Shown here one piece after another: positions 1-7,514 of a stretch of 14,333 nt of DNA (position 1 is its first letter; each line of letters begins with the position of its first letter). The stretch lies in NCBI GenBank assembly GCA_965364515.1, contig CBDTXZ010000065.1, positions 1 to 14,333 on the forward strand, in the 5' to 3' direction. Both the position numbers and the translations under genes were made by a program. This DNA comes from JAHEDH01 sp965364515. Lineage in GTDB: Bacteria; Actinomycetota; Acidimicrobiia; Spongiisociales; ZC4RG35. A model generated the notes under the pieces. The model saw nothing but the letters and a program-made list of their open reading frames with translations, did no database searches and had not been told where the DNA came from.

Positions 1-1767
1 GTCGTCCACGGCTTCGGCGAGGATCTCTTCGTAGCGGGGGACGGTGGCGAGCAGCTCGGCGTGGCTGCCAACCGCAAGCACCTTGCCGTCCTCGATCACG
101 ACGACCGAGTCCGCCAGCTTCAGCGTCGACGTCCGGTGGGCGATGATCAACGTCGTCCTGCCCTTCATCACCGTCTCCAACGCCGCCCGGATCTCGGCTT
201 CGGTGGCCGCATCCACCGACGAGGTCGCATCGTCGAGGATCAACACGCGGGGATCTCTCAGGATCGCCCTGGCGAGCGCGATCCGCTGTCGCTGGCCGCC
301 GGACAGCGTCAGTCCCCGCTCCCCGACCACCGTGTCGTACCCGTCCTCGAGCTCGCAGATGAACCCATGGGCCTGTGCGAGCCTGGCGGCGAGGCGGATC
401 TGTTCCTTCGAGGCGTCCGGGTCACCGAAGGCGATGTTCTCGCCGATCGTCGACGAGAACAGAAAGGTGTCCTCGAACACGACGGCGACCTCGCCGCGCA
501 GCCGGTCGAGACCGAGCTCACGCACGTCCACGCCATCGAGCAAGACCCTGCCCTCGTCGGGGTCGTAGAAGCGGGGGACCAGATACGCCAGCGTCGACTT
601 TCCGGACCCGGTCGAACCGACGACGGCGACAGACCTGCCGGCGGGAATGGTGAGGTCGAAGCCGTCGAGCACTCGGGGCCCATCCGGATAGGAGAACGCA
701 ACGTCGTCGAAGCGCACTTCGCCGCCACCATCGGGTAGCGGGACCGGGGTGACGGGCTCTCCGATGGCGGGGGCCTTCGCCATGAGGTCCACGACCCGCG
801 ATGCGGCGGCGGCGGCACGGGGCAGTTCGGCGAAGAACCAACCGGTGAGGCGCAGCGGGAAGACGAGGATCACCAGATATTGGGTGAACGCAACGAAGTC
901 CCCCAGCGACATCGCCCCGTCGGCCACCCTGAAGCCTCCCAGCCAGAGCACGGCGACGGTGGCGACAGAGGGGATGACCTCGAAGAGCGGAACGAACGTG
1001 GCCCGCTCACGGACCAACTCCATCGTCTTCGCATAGATCCGATCGGCGACTCGATCGACCTTGGCCACCTCGAGATCTTCGCGTCCGAACGCCTTGACCA
1101 CCCGGATGCCGGACACGCCCTCCTCGACCACCGAGGACATGTCGGCGAGCCGCTGCTGGACTTCGAACGAGGCTGCCAGCACTCGTCTGGCGTAGAGCAG
1201 GGCGATCACTCCCATCGCCGGGATGGTGAGGACCGTCACAGACCCCAGCACAGGGTCGAGGACGATCAGGACGGCCCCGATCAGCACGAACATGGCGAGG
1301 TTGGCGATCGTGATGGGCAGCATCGCGAACACCAGTCGAACCTGTGAGAGGTCGCTCGACGCCCTCGCCATCAGCTCGCCGGTGGCGGTCCGGTCGTGGA
1401 AGGTGAACGCCAGCCGCTGAACGTGCTCGAAGATCCGGTTCCTCAGATCGGTCTCCGCCCGGTACGAGAGACGGAACGCAAACCATCGCCTACCACCGAC
1501 GCCGAGCGCCTTGACGAAGCCGACCGCGAGCAGCAGTCCCACGAGTGGACCGAGCAGATCACGTCGTTCACCGGCGATCGCCCGATCGATGATCAGCTTC
1601 TCGACGTACGGAACGGCGACGACGACGATCATCCAGACCAGGGCACTGATGATGCTCAGGAGGCCGTCACGTCGATAGTTCTTGAACAGCCCGAACATGA
1701 GGGAGAGCCCACGACGCGCAGCAGGATCGTTCAGTGGTCGGGATTCCCCGATTGGACGGTGCGTCAC
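1..1767 (-). CDS. ABC exporter half-transporter (TMD-NBD), 3' end cut off by window edge
   Basis: The reading frame is open for 589 codons to the window edge. A hydrophobic N-terminal half (about residues 35-330, several membrane helices) is followed by an ATP-binding domain, the layout of type I ABC exporters acting as dimers in the cytoplasmic membrane. Visible motifs are Walker A GSTGSGKST (384-392), signature LSGGQ (488-492), Walker B ending ILDD (510-513) and the H-loop His544. Two catalytic positions are altered: the usual Walker B glutamate is Asp513 and the Q-loop glutamine is Glu432 (VFEDTF). Such changes are typical of the degenerate site of heterodimeric exporters, so a partner gene probably follows beyond position 1. 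The GTG start at 1767 shares GTGA with the stop of the HAD gene; an in-frame ATG at 1698 is an alternative but leaves little before the first helix. The substrate is unknown. Only a short C-terminal piece should be missing. Confidence 0.93.
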   Translation of the reverse strand, partial: MTHRPIGESRPLNDPAARRGLSLMFGLFKNYRRDGLLSIISALVWMIVVVAVPYVEKLIIDRAIAGERRDLLGPLVGLLLAVGFVKALGVGGRRWFAFRLSYRAETDLRNRIFEHVQRLAFTFHDRTATGELMARASSDLSQVRLVFAMLPITIANLAMFVLIGAVLIVLDPVLGSVTVLTIPAMGVIALLYARRVLAASFEVQQRLADMSSVVEEGVSGIRVVKAFGREDLEVAKVDRVADRIYAKTMELVRERATFVPLFEVIPSVATVAVLWLGGFRVADGAMSLGDFVAFTQYLVILVFPLRLTGWFFAELPRAAAAASRVVDLMAKAPAIGEPVTPVPLPDGGGEVRFDDVAFSYPDGPRVLDGFDLTIPAGRSVAVVGSTGSGKSTLAYLVPRFYDPDEGRVLLDGVDVRELGLDRLRGEVAVVFEDTFLFSSTIGENIAFGDPDASKEQIRLAARLAQAHGFICELEDGYDTVVGERGLTLSGGQRQRIALARAILRDPRVLILDDATSSVDAATEAEIRAALETVMKGRTTLIIAHRTSTLKLADSVVVIEDGKVLAVGSHAELLATVPRYEEILAEAVDD

Positions 1768-2399
1768 GAGAAGGCCCCGCTGGCTGCCGTCAGATCGACA
1801 CCGAATCGCTGAGAGAGCCAAGCGATCGCCGTTGCAGGATCGACGACCTTGTGCGTCGCCATGCCGAGTTCCCGCGCGGTCTTCAGGTTCTCCCCGAGGT
1901 CGTCGAGCATCGCGACCTCCCCTGCCACACGACCCATCCGATCGAGCGTGCGAAGGTAGATGTCGGGTTCGGGTTTCCGACACCCCTCGGTGACCGACTC
2001 GACGAACACGTCGAAGTGGGCGGCGATCGGGAGATGGGACATCGGCGACCAGTTGTTGGTGAGTGCGGCAACGATGACGCCGGACTTCCGCAACCGATCC
2101 ACCGCCCCGATCATCTCCGGCCTGACCACCAGCGCCGACTCGATCGCTTCGAGAAGCGCAGTCACGTCGACCAGGAGACCCCGGTCACGGAACTCGGCGT
2201 CGAACTCCTCGAGGAAGGTCGCCCGGTCCACACGGCCACACTCGAGTCGACTCCATGCGCCACCGTTCGGCTGCGCCTTGATCACTCGCGCCACGGTCTG
2301 GGGTTCGAGCCCTGAGCGCTCCTCGAACTCGGCGATCCGATCGATCGGAGACTCGAACACGACGCCGCCGAGGTCGAAGATGACACCGGACCGCCTCAT
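1764..2399 (-). CDS. HAD-superfamily hydrolase (subfamily IA, epoxide-hydrolase-N-domain/ACAD10-like phosphatase)
   Basis: This 211-residue protein has all four HAD motifs. Motif I is FDLGGV with nucleophile Asp9, motif II is ALTNN with Thr114, motif III is Lys142 in GCRKPEPD, and motif IV is LDDLGEN with Asp166/Asp167. The helical cap lies between motifs I and II (about residues 18-95). The family dephosphorylates small cytoplasmic phosphate esters, but the substrate cannot be read from sequence. The second aspartate of motif I is replaced by Gly11 (DLGGV), a common variant in YihX- and ACAD10-type proteins. The ATG start overlaps the stop of the upstream LON-domain gene (ATGA), and its own stop overlaps the ABC gene start (GTGA). 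The three genes are therefore probably co-transcribed and translationally coupled. Confidence 0.9.
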   Translation of the reverse strand: MRRSGVIFDLGGVVFESPIDRIAEFEERSGLEPQTVARVIKAQPNGGAWSRLECGRVDRATFLEEFDAEFRDRGLLVDVTALLEAIESALVVRPEMIGAVDRLRKSGVIVAALTNNWSPMSHLPIAAHFDVFVESVTEGCRKPEPDIYLRTLDRMGRVAGEVAMLDDLGENLKTARELGMATHKVVDPATAIAWLSQRFGVDLTAASGAFS

Positions 2400-3022
2400 G
2401 AGCCGTCTCCACCGAGCTCGGCCCGGATGAGGTCGATCTGCTCGTCCAGCAGCTTCACCGCAAGCTCGAGACGCTCGTCGACGCTTGCCGCCGACAGCAG
2501 CTCGTAGCTGTCGAGAGAGGTGACCGGCGTGAGTGCCGAGAGTTGGAAGCTGGCTGCGATCGGATCCTCGGAGACACTGAGGTCGAGTTCGGAGGTGTCG
2601 GCGCCGAGCTCGGAGGCGAGTGCCATCACCCGCTGGAGGCGGGCCGAGACGCCGTCGATCAGCTCAGAGACGTCGAACCGTTCGGTGACGTCAGGAAGGA
2701 GCTCGACCATCGCCCACGGGTGGGGGTCGTCCGGCAACCACTCGACGATGCGTATCCGGTCCGTTCCCGCCACGACGATCGCCTTGTGACCGTCCTCGAG
2801 GTCGCTCGAGCCCACGATCCGAACTCTGGTGCCGACCGAGAAGCGGGCGTCACCGCCCCCGACCTCGAACCCGCGCTCGATGAGGACCGAACCGAACTCC
2901 CCCGAGCCCTCGCCGACGGTCGCGAGCAGATCCAGGTAGCGCGGCTCGAAGACTCGCAGCGGCACTGCGCTGTAAGGGAAGATGACATTTCCCAGGGGGA
3001 ACATCGGGAGTCGGATCGCCAC
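2396..3022 (-). CDS. LON substrate-binding domain protein (no protease domain)
   Basis: This 208-residue protein starts with the hallmark of the Lon N-terminal domain: LPMFPLGNVIFP (5-16), then PLRVFEPRYLDLL (21-33). The rest matches the beta-rich lobe followed by a helical segment (about 115-205). It has no Walker motifs and no Ser-Lys protease domain, so it is one of the stand-alone LON-domain proteins common in bacteria. These probably bind unfolded or specific proteins, but their exact role is unsettled. The GTG start at 3022 is chosen because TAGGGT sits 7 bases upstream, fitting a leaderless mRNA; an in-frame ATG at 3004 would remove part of the conserved first strand. It is the first gene of the LON-HAD-ABC operon, ending in an ATGA overlap with the HAD gene. 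Confidence 0.9.
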   Translation of the reverse strand: MAIRLPMFPLGNVIFPYSAVPLRVFEPRYLDLLATVGEGSGEFGSVLIERGFEVGGGDARFSVGTRVRIVGSSDLEDGHKAIVVAGTDRIRIVEWLPDDPHPWAMVELLPDVTERFDVSELIDGVSARLQRVMALASELGADTSELDLSVSEDPIAASFQLSALTPVTSLDSYELLSAASVDERLELAVKLLDEQIDLIRAELGGDGS

Positions 3023-3029
3023 CGGAGCG

Positions 3030-3035
3030 ACCCTA
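3030..3035 (-). promoter_or_regulatory. Putative -10 element of the LON-HAD-ABC operon (leaderless)
   Basis: On the minus strand TAGGGT is followed by 7 bases and then the GTG at 3022. The TAnnnT form and spacing place the transcription start at or next to the start codon. No Shine-Dalgarno sequence precedes the GTG and no convincing -35 box was seen. Confidence 0.5.
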
Positions 3036-3077
3036 CAAGCGTTCGGTCCGCAACTGGAATGCGAATGGAAGCTGCGA

Positions 3078-3518
3078 TCAGGCAGAAGGGCGCGGCCGCA
3101 CCGAGAACCGGAGACGGGACGCCGTCTCGTCGTTCAAGGTGACGACGAAGGAGTAGGCGCCCTCGGCCGGGAACGTCAGATTGTTGAAGGTGAACGACCG
3201 TGCCACGCCGACATCGGTGCCCTCCGGAATGCCCTCCGGCCTCGCAACTCTGACGCCCTGTCTGAGCGGCTTGGTCGGCAGGATGCGCTGTCCGTCCTCG
3301 TCCTGGAGATCGACTCCGATCACGAGGACACGGTCCGTCCAGCTCCACGGGACACGGACCCGCAAGCCGACCCCGAGCGACGGATACCGGGCAGGGAATC
3401 CAGGGACGAAGAGACTGTCCCAGCCGCCACCAAGGAGATAGAGCTTGCCGTGCACCACCTGCACGGCATCGGCGAGAAGGGCGTAATCGACGGTAGGTCT
3501 GATGTCAGTGTCGTCCAC
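3078..3518 (-). CDS. Small conserved protein, DUF6941-like
   Basis: This 146-residue protein has no signal peptide or membrane segment. Its pattern is an N-terminal ALLADAVQVVHGKLYLLGGGWDS stretch (about 13-35), then alternating strands (LRVRVPWSW, VLVIGVDLQDEDG) and a final strand-rich part (YSFVVTLNDE, RLRFSVRP). From memory this matches the DUF6941 family of small beta-rich proteins of unknown function. The family assignment is recalled, not searched, and no function is proposed. The GTG start is supported by TAGAGT 6 bases upstream. It lies 55 bases beyond the LON operon start on the same strand and appears to have its own promoter. Confidence 0.75.
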   Translation of the reverse strand: MDDTDIRPTVDYALLADAVQVVHGKLYLLGGGWDSLFVPGFPARYPSLGVGLRVRVPWSWTDRVLVIGVDLQDEDGQRILPTKPLRQGVRVARPEGIPEGTDVGVARSFTFNNLTFPAEGAYSFVVTLNDETASRLRFSVRPRPSA

Positions 3519-3524
3519 ACGGCC

Positions 3525-3530
3525 ACTCTA
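3525..3530 (-). promoter_or_regulatory. Putative -10 element of the DUF6941-like gene (leaderless)
   Basis: Minus-strand TAGAGT ends 6 bases before the GTG start at 3518. There is no Shine-Dalgarno sequence, so a leaderless transcript is likely. Confidence 0.5.
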
Positions 3531-3576
3531 CCTGTGCGCATGCGGAGGCCCCGTCGATGGCTCACACTGGTGCCGA

Positions 3577-3598
3577 CCGATGGGCCGCCGGCCATCGG
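3577..3598. repeat. GC-rich hairpin within a repeat-like intergenic patch
   Basis: CCGATGG at 3577-3583 pairs with CCATCGG at 3592-3598. The stem continues with CC/GG after a one-base bulge, around a 3-base loop. A second CCGATGG lies at 3671-3677, and the words GGCTGTCG and GCTATCCG occur between. The same words recur near 6541-6602. The hairpin is in the 228-base gap between the divergent DUF6941-like and arfB genes; nothing else was recognised there beyond the listed promoter. Confidence 0.45.
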
Positions 3599-3746
3599 CC
3601 ATCGACTCTCGGCTGTCGTTGATCAGCAGATCGAGATTGCTATCGATCTCGCTATCCGCCATTGTCTCACCCGATGGCCGACCGCAGAGAGCCGACAGCA
3701 GTGCAACCCGCAGCCTCCGGGACCCACGCGAGGGCTGGGGTCTACG

Positions 3747-4175
3747 GTGAGTGAGGACGATCTCAGGGCGGGGCGGTACACGGTCCCCGGACACGAGCTG
3801 AGCTGGGATTTCGGGACTTCCGGCGGGCCGGGAGGCCAGCACGCCAACAAGGCGAGCACCCGTGCCGAGTTGAGTTGGGAAATCGCCTCCTCGGACGCAC
3901 TCCCTCCCGATGTCAAGCGGCGTGTGACGGAGGCTCTCGCAAACCGGATCGCCAACGGGACACTCACCATCGGAGCCGACGAGTCCAGAAGTCAGTGGAG
4001 GAACCGGTCGATTGCGCGCAAGCGGATGGCGGAGTTGATCGAGGAAGCGGCGAGGCCCCCGAGGAAGCGGCGACCGACGAAGCCATCACGATCGGCGAAA
4101 CGTCGAAGGCTCGAATCGAAGCGGCGGCGCTCGGAGAAGAAGCGCCTCCGAGCGAGAATCGATCCCCCGGACTGA
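3747..4175 (+). CDS. arfB: ArfB-type peptidyl-tRNA hydrolase (ribosome rescue)
   Basis: This 142-residue protein has the catalytic loop of class I release factors, SGGPGGQHANK, with GGQ at residues 29-31. A long, very basic C-terminal tail follows (about 103-138, dense in Arg and Lys). It lacks the codon-recognition domains of RF1/RF2. That is the build of ArfB/YaeJ, which releases the nascent chain from ribosomes stalled at mRNA ends, with the tail lying in the empty mRNA channel. The GTG at 3747 is chosen because the domain begins just after it. The frame is open far upstream only because it runs antisense to the DUF6941-like gene. A purine-rich stretch (GGGCTGGGG) precedes the start. The stop TGA directly abuts the menE stop on the other strand. 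Confidence 0.92.
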   Translation: MSEDDLRAGRYTVPGHELSWDFGTSGGPGGQHANKASTRAELSWEIASSDALPPDVKRRVTEALANRIANGTLTIGADESRSQWRNRSIARKRMAELIEEAARPPRKRRPTKPSRSAKRRRLESKRRRSEKKRLRARIDPPD

Positions 4176-5525
4176 TCAGGCCTCGCCGACCGCGATCTGC
4201 AGGGCGGCCCGGCGATCCGGCTTGCCGATCGACAGGCGAGGGAGAGAAGTGACGAGCACCCATCGTTTCGGGATCTTGTAGCCCGCCAGGTGATACCGGG
4301 CGTGACGGTCCAGAGCTCCCGGCGCCACGTCGCCCTCCACCACCGCGACGACCTCCTCACCCCAGCGAGTGTGGGGCACGCCCACGACAACCACTCCGGT
4401 GACCCCGGCGACTTCGGCGATCACAACCTCGACCTCCGCTGGATGAACGTTCTCCCCCCCGGTCACGATCACGTCGTCGGCCCGGCCGATCACCGTGAGC
4501 CGATCCCCCGCCATGCTTCCGAGGTCGGAGGTCCGAAACCAGCGGCCCTCCCGGTCGGGTTCACCCACGTACCCGGGGCTGACCATGGGCCCGGCCACCT
4601 CGATCACACCGTCGGACGCGATCCTGATGTCGGCTCCGGGGATCGGAACCGCCGACAGACCGGGGCGGAGTGCGTCCTCGAGCGGCCTGGTTGCGATCTG
4701 CGATGCAGTCTCTGTCATCCCGTAGGTTGGAAGGACCGGGAGACCGGCTTCGATTGCGGTTGTGAGCAGCTCGATGGGAACGGCGCCACCCCCGACCAGC
4801 AGCGCTTTGACGCCCCGGTACGGACCAGGCTCGGCCTCGAGGATCGCACCGAGCATGGGCGCGACCACCGAGCCGAGGGTTGCAGTCCCATCGATGAACA
4901 GCGCTGCCGCGCGCTCGGGATCGAACGTGGGCTCGAGATAGACCGCGCTCCGCTGGCGTGCGGACCGGATCAGGATCGACATTCCACCGACGTGATAGAT
5001 CGGCAGGGACGCATACCAACGGTCGCGTTCGTCGTGAGAGAGCAGCTCGGCGGAAGCGGCAGCCGAAGCGTCGAGGTTCTCCCACGTGAGCCGGACCGCC
5101 TTGGGTGTTCCTGTCGAGCCGGAAGTGAACAGGATCGAATGATCGCTGGATGCCAGCACGTCCAGAAAGGCGTCGGGCGCGCCGGGCGCGGGTGGCTCCG
5201 GCAACTCGCCCAGCCCCTCGAACGCCGCCTTCGCCCCGACCCTCGACATCTGAGCCCGGATCTCGCCCTCCGTCAGCCGGGCGTTCAACAGAAGGCAAGC
5301 GGCCCCGGTTCTGGGTATTGCGAACATCCGGGCGACCGAGACCCGGTCGTTTCGCGGTATCACCGCGACCACGTCACCGCGCCCGATACCCATGGCACGG
5401 ATCGAGCCGACGAGCCGTTGCACGTCGTCCTCCATCTCGGAGAAGCTGACCTCCGAGCCGTCCGGGAGCAGCAAGAACGCCCGCTCGCCCGCTTCGCTCG
5501 CCGCCGCTCGTAGCCAGTCGTGCAC
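4176..5525 (-). CDS. menE: o-Succinylbenzoate-CoA ligase (menaquinone biosynthesis)
   Basis: This 449-residue adenylate-forming enzyme activates o-succinylbenzoate with ATP and CoA, making the substrate of MenB. Motifs run in family order: P-loop FTSGSTGTPK (133-142), YGMTE (268-272), FRTSDLG (330-336), GRADDVIVTGGENVHPAEVE (347-366) and the C-terminal catalytic Lys435 in LSIGKPDR. The short length fits MenE better than the longer acyl-CoA synthetases, and the divergent menB next door supports this. The GTG start at 5525 has TACGGT 6 bases upstream. Its stop abuts the arfB stop, forming TGATCA. A generic AMP-dependent ligase cannot be excluded by sequence alone, but context makes MenE very likely. 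Confidence 0.92.
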   Translation of the reverse strand: MHDWLRAAASEAGERAFLLLPDGSEVSFSEMEDDVQRLVGSIRAMGIGRGDVVAVIPRNDRVSVARMFAIPRTGAACLLLNARLTEGEIRAQMSRVGAKAAFEGLGELPEPPAPGAPDAFLDVLASSDHSILFTSGSTGTPKAVRLTWENLDASAAASAELLSHDERDRWYASLPIYHVGGMSILIRSARQRSAVYLEPTFDPERAAALFIDGTATLGSVVAPMLGAILEAEPGPYRGVKALLVGGGAVPIELLTTAIEAGLPVLPTYGMTETASQIATRPLEDALRPGLSAVPIPGADIRIASDGVIEVAGPMVSPGYVGEPDREGRWFRTSDLGSMAGDRLTVIGRADDVIVTGGENVHPAEVEVVIAEVAGVTGVVVVGVPHTRWGEEVVAVVEGDVAPGALDRHARYHLAGYKIPKRWVLVTSLPRLSIGKPDRRAALQIAVGEA

Positions 5526-5531
5526 CCCGCA

Positions 5532-5537
5532 ACCGTA
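5532..5537 (-). promoter_or_regulatory. Putative -10 element of menE (leaderless)
   Basis: Minus-strand TACGGT lies 6 bases before the GTG start of menE, with no Shine-Dalgarno sequence between. It shares the 87-base gap 5526-5612 with the oppositely directed menB promoter. Confidence 0.45.
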
Positions 5538-5599
5538 CCTGTCCCCGGGGCCGGACTCGCCGCTCGAATCCCCTCGGATCAGCCCTGCGACGATGCCAG

Positions 5600-5605
5600 T
5601 ACGCT
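5600..5605 (+). promoter_or_regulatory. Putative -10 element of menB (leaderless)
   Basis: TACGCT is followed by 7 bases and the ATG at 5613. No Shine-Dalgarno sequence is present, so the mRNA probably starts at the ATG. This also argues against longer in-frame starts upstream. Confidence 0.5.
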
Positions 5606-5612
5606 CCCGTGG

Positions 5613-6488
5613 ATGGTTTCAGAGCATTTCGACCCGCAACGGTGGAGCGAGGTCCCCGGCTTCGAGTTCGACGACATCACCTATCACAGGGCAAGAGGGT
5701 TGGGTGCGGTTCGGATCGCGTTCGACCGGCCCGAGGTGCGAAACGCCTTTCGGCCGCAGACGGTGGACGAGCTGTACGCCGCGCTCGATCATGCCCGCCA
5801 GACGCCGGACGTCGGCTGCGTGATCCTCACGGGCAACGGCCCGTCGCCCAAAGACGGCGGCTGGGCGTTCTGTTCTGGCGGCGACCAGAGAATTCGCGGC
5901 CGTGACGGCTACCAATACGGGGACGGCCAGAGCCTGGGCAGACTCCACATCCTCGAAGTCCAGCGTCTCATCAGGTTCATGCCGAAGGTGGTCATCGCTC
6001 TGGTGCCGGGCTGGGCGGTCGGAGGCGGTCACAGCCTCCACGTCGTGTGCGATCTCACGATCGCATGCTCCGAACACGGGATCTTCAAACAGACAGACGC
6101 CGATGTCGCCAGCTACGACGCCGGGTATGGATCGGCCTATCTGGCGCGGATGGTCGGCCAGAAGCGGGCAAGAGAGATCTTCTTCCTCGGAAGGAACTAC
6201 TCCGCAGACGAGGCCGTCGAGATGGGAATGGCCAACGTCGCAGCATCCCACAACGACCTCGAAGACGTCGCTCTCGACTGGGCGACGGAGATCATGGGCA
6301 AGTCGCCGACCGCGATCCGGATGCTCAAATACGCCTTCAACCTGGTCGACGACGGGCTGGTCGGCCAGCAGCTCTTCGCCGGCGAAGCCACGCGCCTCGG
6401 CTACGCCACGGACGAGGCCGCCGAAGGCCGCGACTCCTTCCTCGAGAAGCGCAAACCCGACTGGTCTCCCTATCCGTGGCAATACTGA
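5613..6488 (+). CDS. menB: 1,4-Dihydroxy-2-naphthoyl-CoA synthase, type II
   Basis: This 291-residue crotonase-fold enzyme closes the naphthoate ring of menaquinone from o-succinylbenzoyl-CoA. The oxyanion and CoA-binding region reads WAFCSGGDQRIRG (84-96), and a second glycine turn is GWAVGGGHSLH (133-143). FKQTDADV (158-165) carries Asp162 where Escherichia coli MenB has a glycine and needs bicarbonate. Asp162, Ser167 and Asp169 align with Asp185, Ser190 and Asp192 of the M. tuberculosis enzyme, so this is the bicarbonate-independent class. The C-terminus (EGRDSFLEKRKPDWSPYPWQY, second half especially) is also mycobacterial in style. The frame is open back to 5520, but that start would overlap the menE start; ATG 5613 is preferred for its promoter and family length. 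menA follows after 111 bases. Confidence 0.95.
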   Translation: MVSEHFDPQRWSEVPGFEFDDITYHRARGLGAVRIAFDRPEVRNAFRPQTVDELYAALDHARQTPDVGCVILTGNGPSPKDGGWAFCSGGDQRIRGRDGYQYGDGQSLGRLHILEVQRLIRFMPKVVIALVPGWAVGGGHSLHVVCDLTIACSEHGIFKQTDADVASYDAGYGSAYLARMVGQKRAREIFFLGRNYSADEAVEMGMANVAASHNDLEDVALDWATEIMGKSPTAIRMLKYAFNLVDDGLVGQQLFAGEATRLGYATDEAAEGRDSFLEKRKPDWSPYPWQY

Positions 6489-6540
6489 TGCGCGACCGCG
6501 GTGAAGTCGCTCGGTTCACCTTGCATCGTGGAGTTGAGCG

Positions 6541-6602
6541 GTCGGCTGTCGGCTGTCGGCTATCCGATCGCCCAGTGCGGGCCGACGGCCTGATGGCCGA
6601 TG
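6541..6602 (+). repeat. Tandem GTCGGCT heptamers and GGCCGATG words before menA
   Basis: Three perfect copies of GTCGGCT fill 6541-6561, followed by ATCCGATC. GATGGCCGATG at 6592-6602 includes the menA start codon. GGCTGTCG, GCTATCCG and the GATGGCCG word also occur in the 3577-3690 patch, suggesting one dispersed, degenerate intergenic repeat type. The unit has no terminal inverted repeats or coding capacity. Confidence 0.5.
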
Positions 6603-7514
6603 ACTGACGGCACCTCAGACACGCCCCCGGCGCACCCGTCGAGTATCGAGGCCTGGATGATCGCGGCACGGCCGAGGACGTTGCCGGCCGCGGTGGCACC
6701 GGTCGTGGTGGGGTCGGCGCTGGCCCAGTTCGACGAAGTGTTCCGCTGGGACAGCTTCGTGCTGGCGATGATCGGCGCGCTCGCGATCCAGATCGCAGCC
6801 AACTTCGCAAACGACGCCTCCGATGCCAAGCGGGGTGCCGATGTCGACCGGATCGGGCCGCCCCGCATGGTCACGGCCGGAGTCATCACACCGACAAGGA
6901 TGTGGACTGCCGTGGGGCTGGCAGTCGCCGTATCTGCTGTGACCGGGTTCTGGCTCTTCACGATCGCCGGCTGGCCGATCCTGGTGATCGGTGCCGTGTC
7001 CGTGCTTGCGATGCTCACCTACGTCGGTGGCCCCATCCCGTACGGCTATCGGGGACTCGGCGAGGTGATGGTGTTCGTGTTCTTCGGGTTCGTCGCAACG
7101 GTTGGCACCAGGTTCGCGCACGACGGCACAGCAGGGGCCTCGGCATGGATTCTGGGTGCCGTCATGGGTTCGCTTGCCGCCGCGATCCTGATGGCCAACA
7201 ACATCAGAGACCTGGACACCGATGCGCGGGTCGGAAAGCGGACGTTGGCGGTCATGGTCGGGCCCGCCCGATCCCGGCGCCTCTACTCGATCCTCTTGCT
7301 GGCTCCGTTCGCCGTGATCGCCGTCGCAGCCGGGCTCGGATGGATCCCCGTCCTGGCCGGAATCACCGTGCTCTTCCTACCCATGACCAGACCGCTGATC
7401 GCCAAGGTGTATCGCGAGACCGACCCCCGGGCGCTCATCGCGGTGCTCGGCGGCACGGCTCGCCTCCAGTTGCTGGTTGCGCTCGGGCTGGCCGTCGGGG
7501 CCCTGGCCACCTAG
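6600..7514 (+). CDS. menA: 1,4-Dihydroxy-2-naphthoate polyprenyltransferase
   Basis: This 304-residue UbiA-family membrane protein attaches the polyprenyl tail to dihydroxynaphthoate, making demethylmenaquinone. After a short soluble lead, ARPRTLPAAVAPVVVGSA (23-40) is the typical MenA opening. The first prenyl-diphosphate/Mg site is NDASDAKRGAD (71-81) and the second is NNIRDLDTDARVGKRT (200-215). About eight to nine hydrophobic helices are visible, including 102-122, 124-141, 154-170, 183-199 and 225-260. ATG 6600 has no clear Shine-Dalgarno sequence and sits inside a repeat word; a second in-frame ATG at 6657 (residue 20) would keep the whole core. Its TAG stop shares CTAG with the stop of the convergent DUF3105 gene. 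menC, menD, menF and the thioesterase gene are not in this window. Confidence 0.94.
   Translation: MTDGTSDTPPAHPSSIEAWMIAARPRTLPAAVAPVVVGSALAQFDEVFRWDSFVLAMIGALAIQIAANFANDASDAKRGADVDRIGPPRMVTAGVITPTRMWTAVGLAVAVSAVTGFWLFTIAGWPILVIGAVSVLAMLTYVGGPIPYGYRGLGEVMVFVFFGFVATVGTRFAHDGTAGASAWILGAVMGSLAAAILMANNIRDLDTDARVGKRTLAVMVGPARSRRLYSILLLAPFAVIAVAAGLGWIPVLAGITVLFLPMTRPLIAKVYRETDPRALIAVLGGTARLQLLVALGLAVGALAT

Noticed and set aside
44..1486. Several open frames of 100-170 codons on both strands across the ABC transporter gene
   Set aside because: They are low-complexity Arg/Pro/Ser-rich translations of a high-GC gene in other frames; the minus-strand ABC frame explains the region.
2396..3022. Fragment of a full Lon protease
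   Set aside because: The gene has its own start, stop and overlaps, and stand-alone LON-domain proteins of this length are common; no broken ATPase or protease remnant follows.
2982..3746. Long N-terminal extension of arfB
   Set aside because: The extension runs antisense to the LON and DUF6941-like genes and through the repeat patch; family similarity begins only after GTG 3747.
5520..5612. Upstream GTG start of menB adding 31 residues
   Set aside because: It would overlap the divergent menE start; the added residues are not MenB-like, and a leaderless promoter fits ATG 5613.
6500..6520. Inverted repeat GGTGAA/TTCACC after menB as a terminator
   Set aside because: Only a 6-base stem with a 9-base loop and no following T-run; too weak to call.
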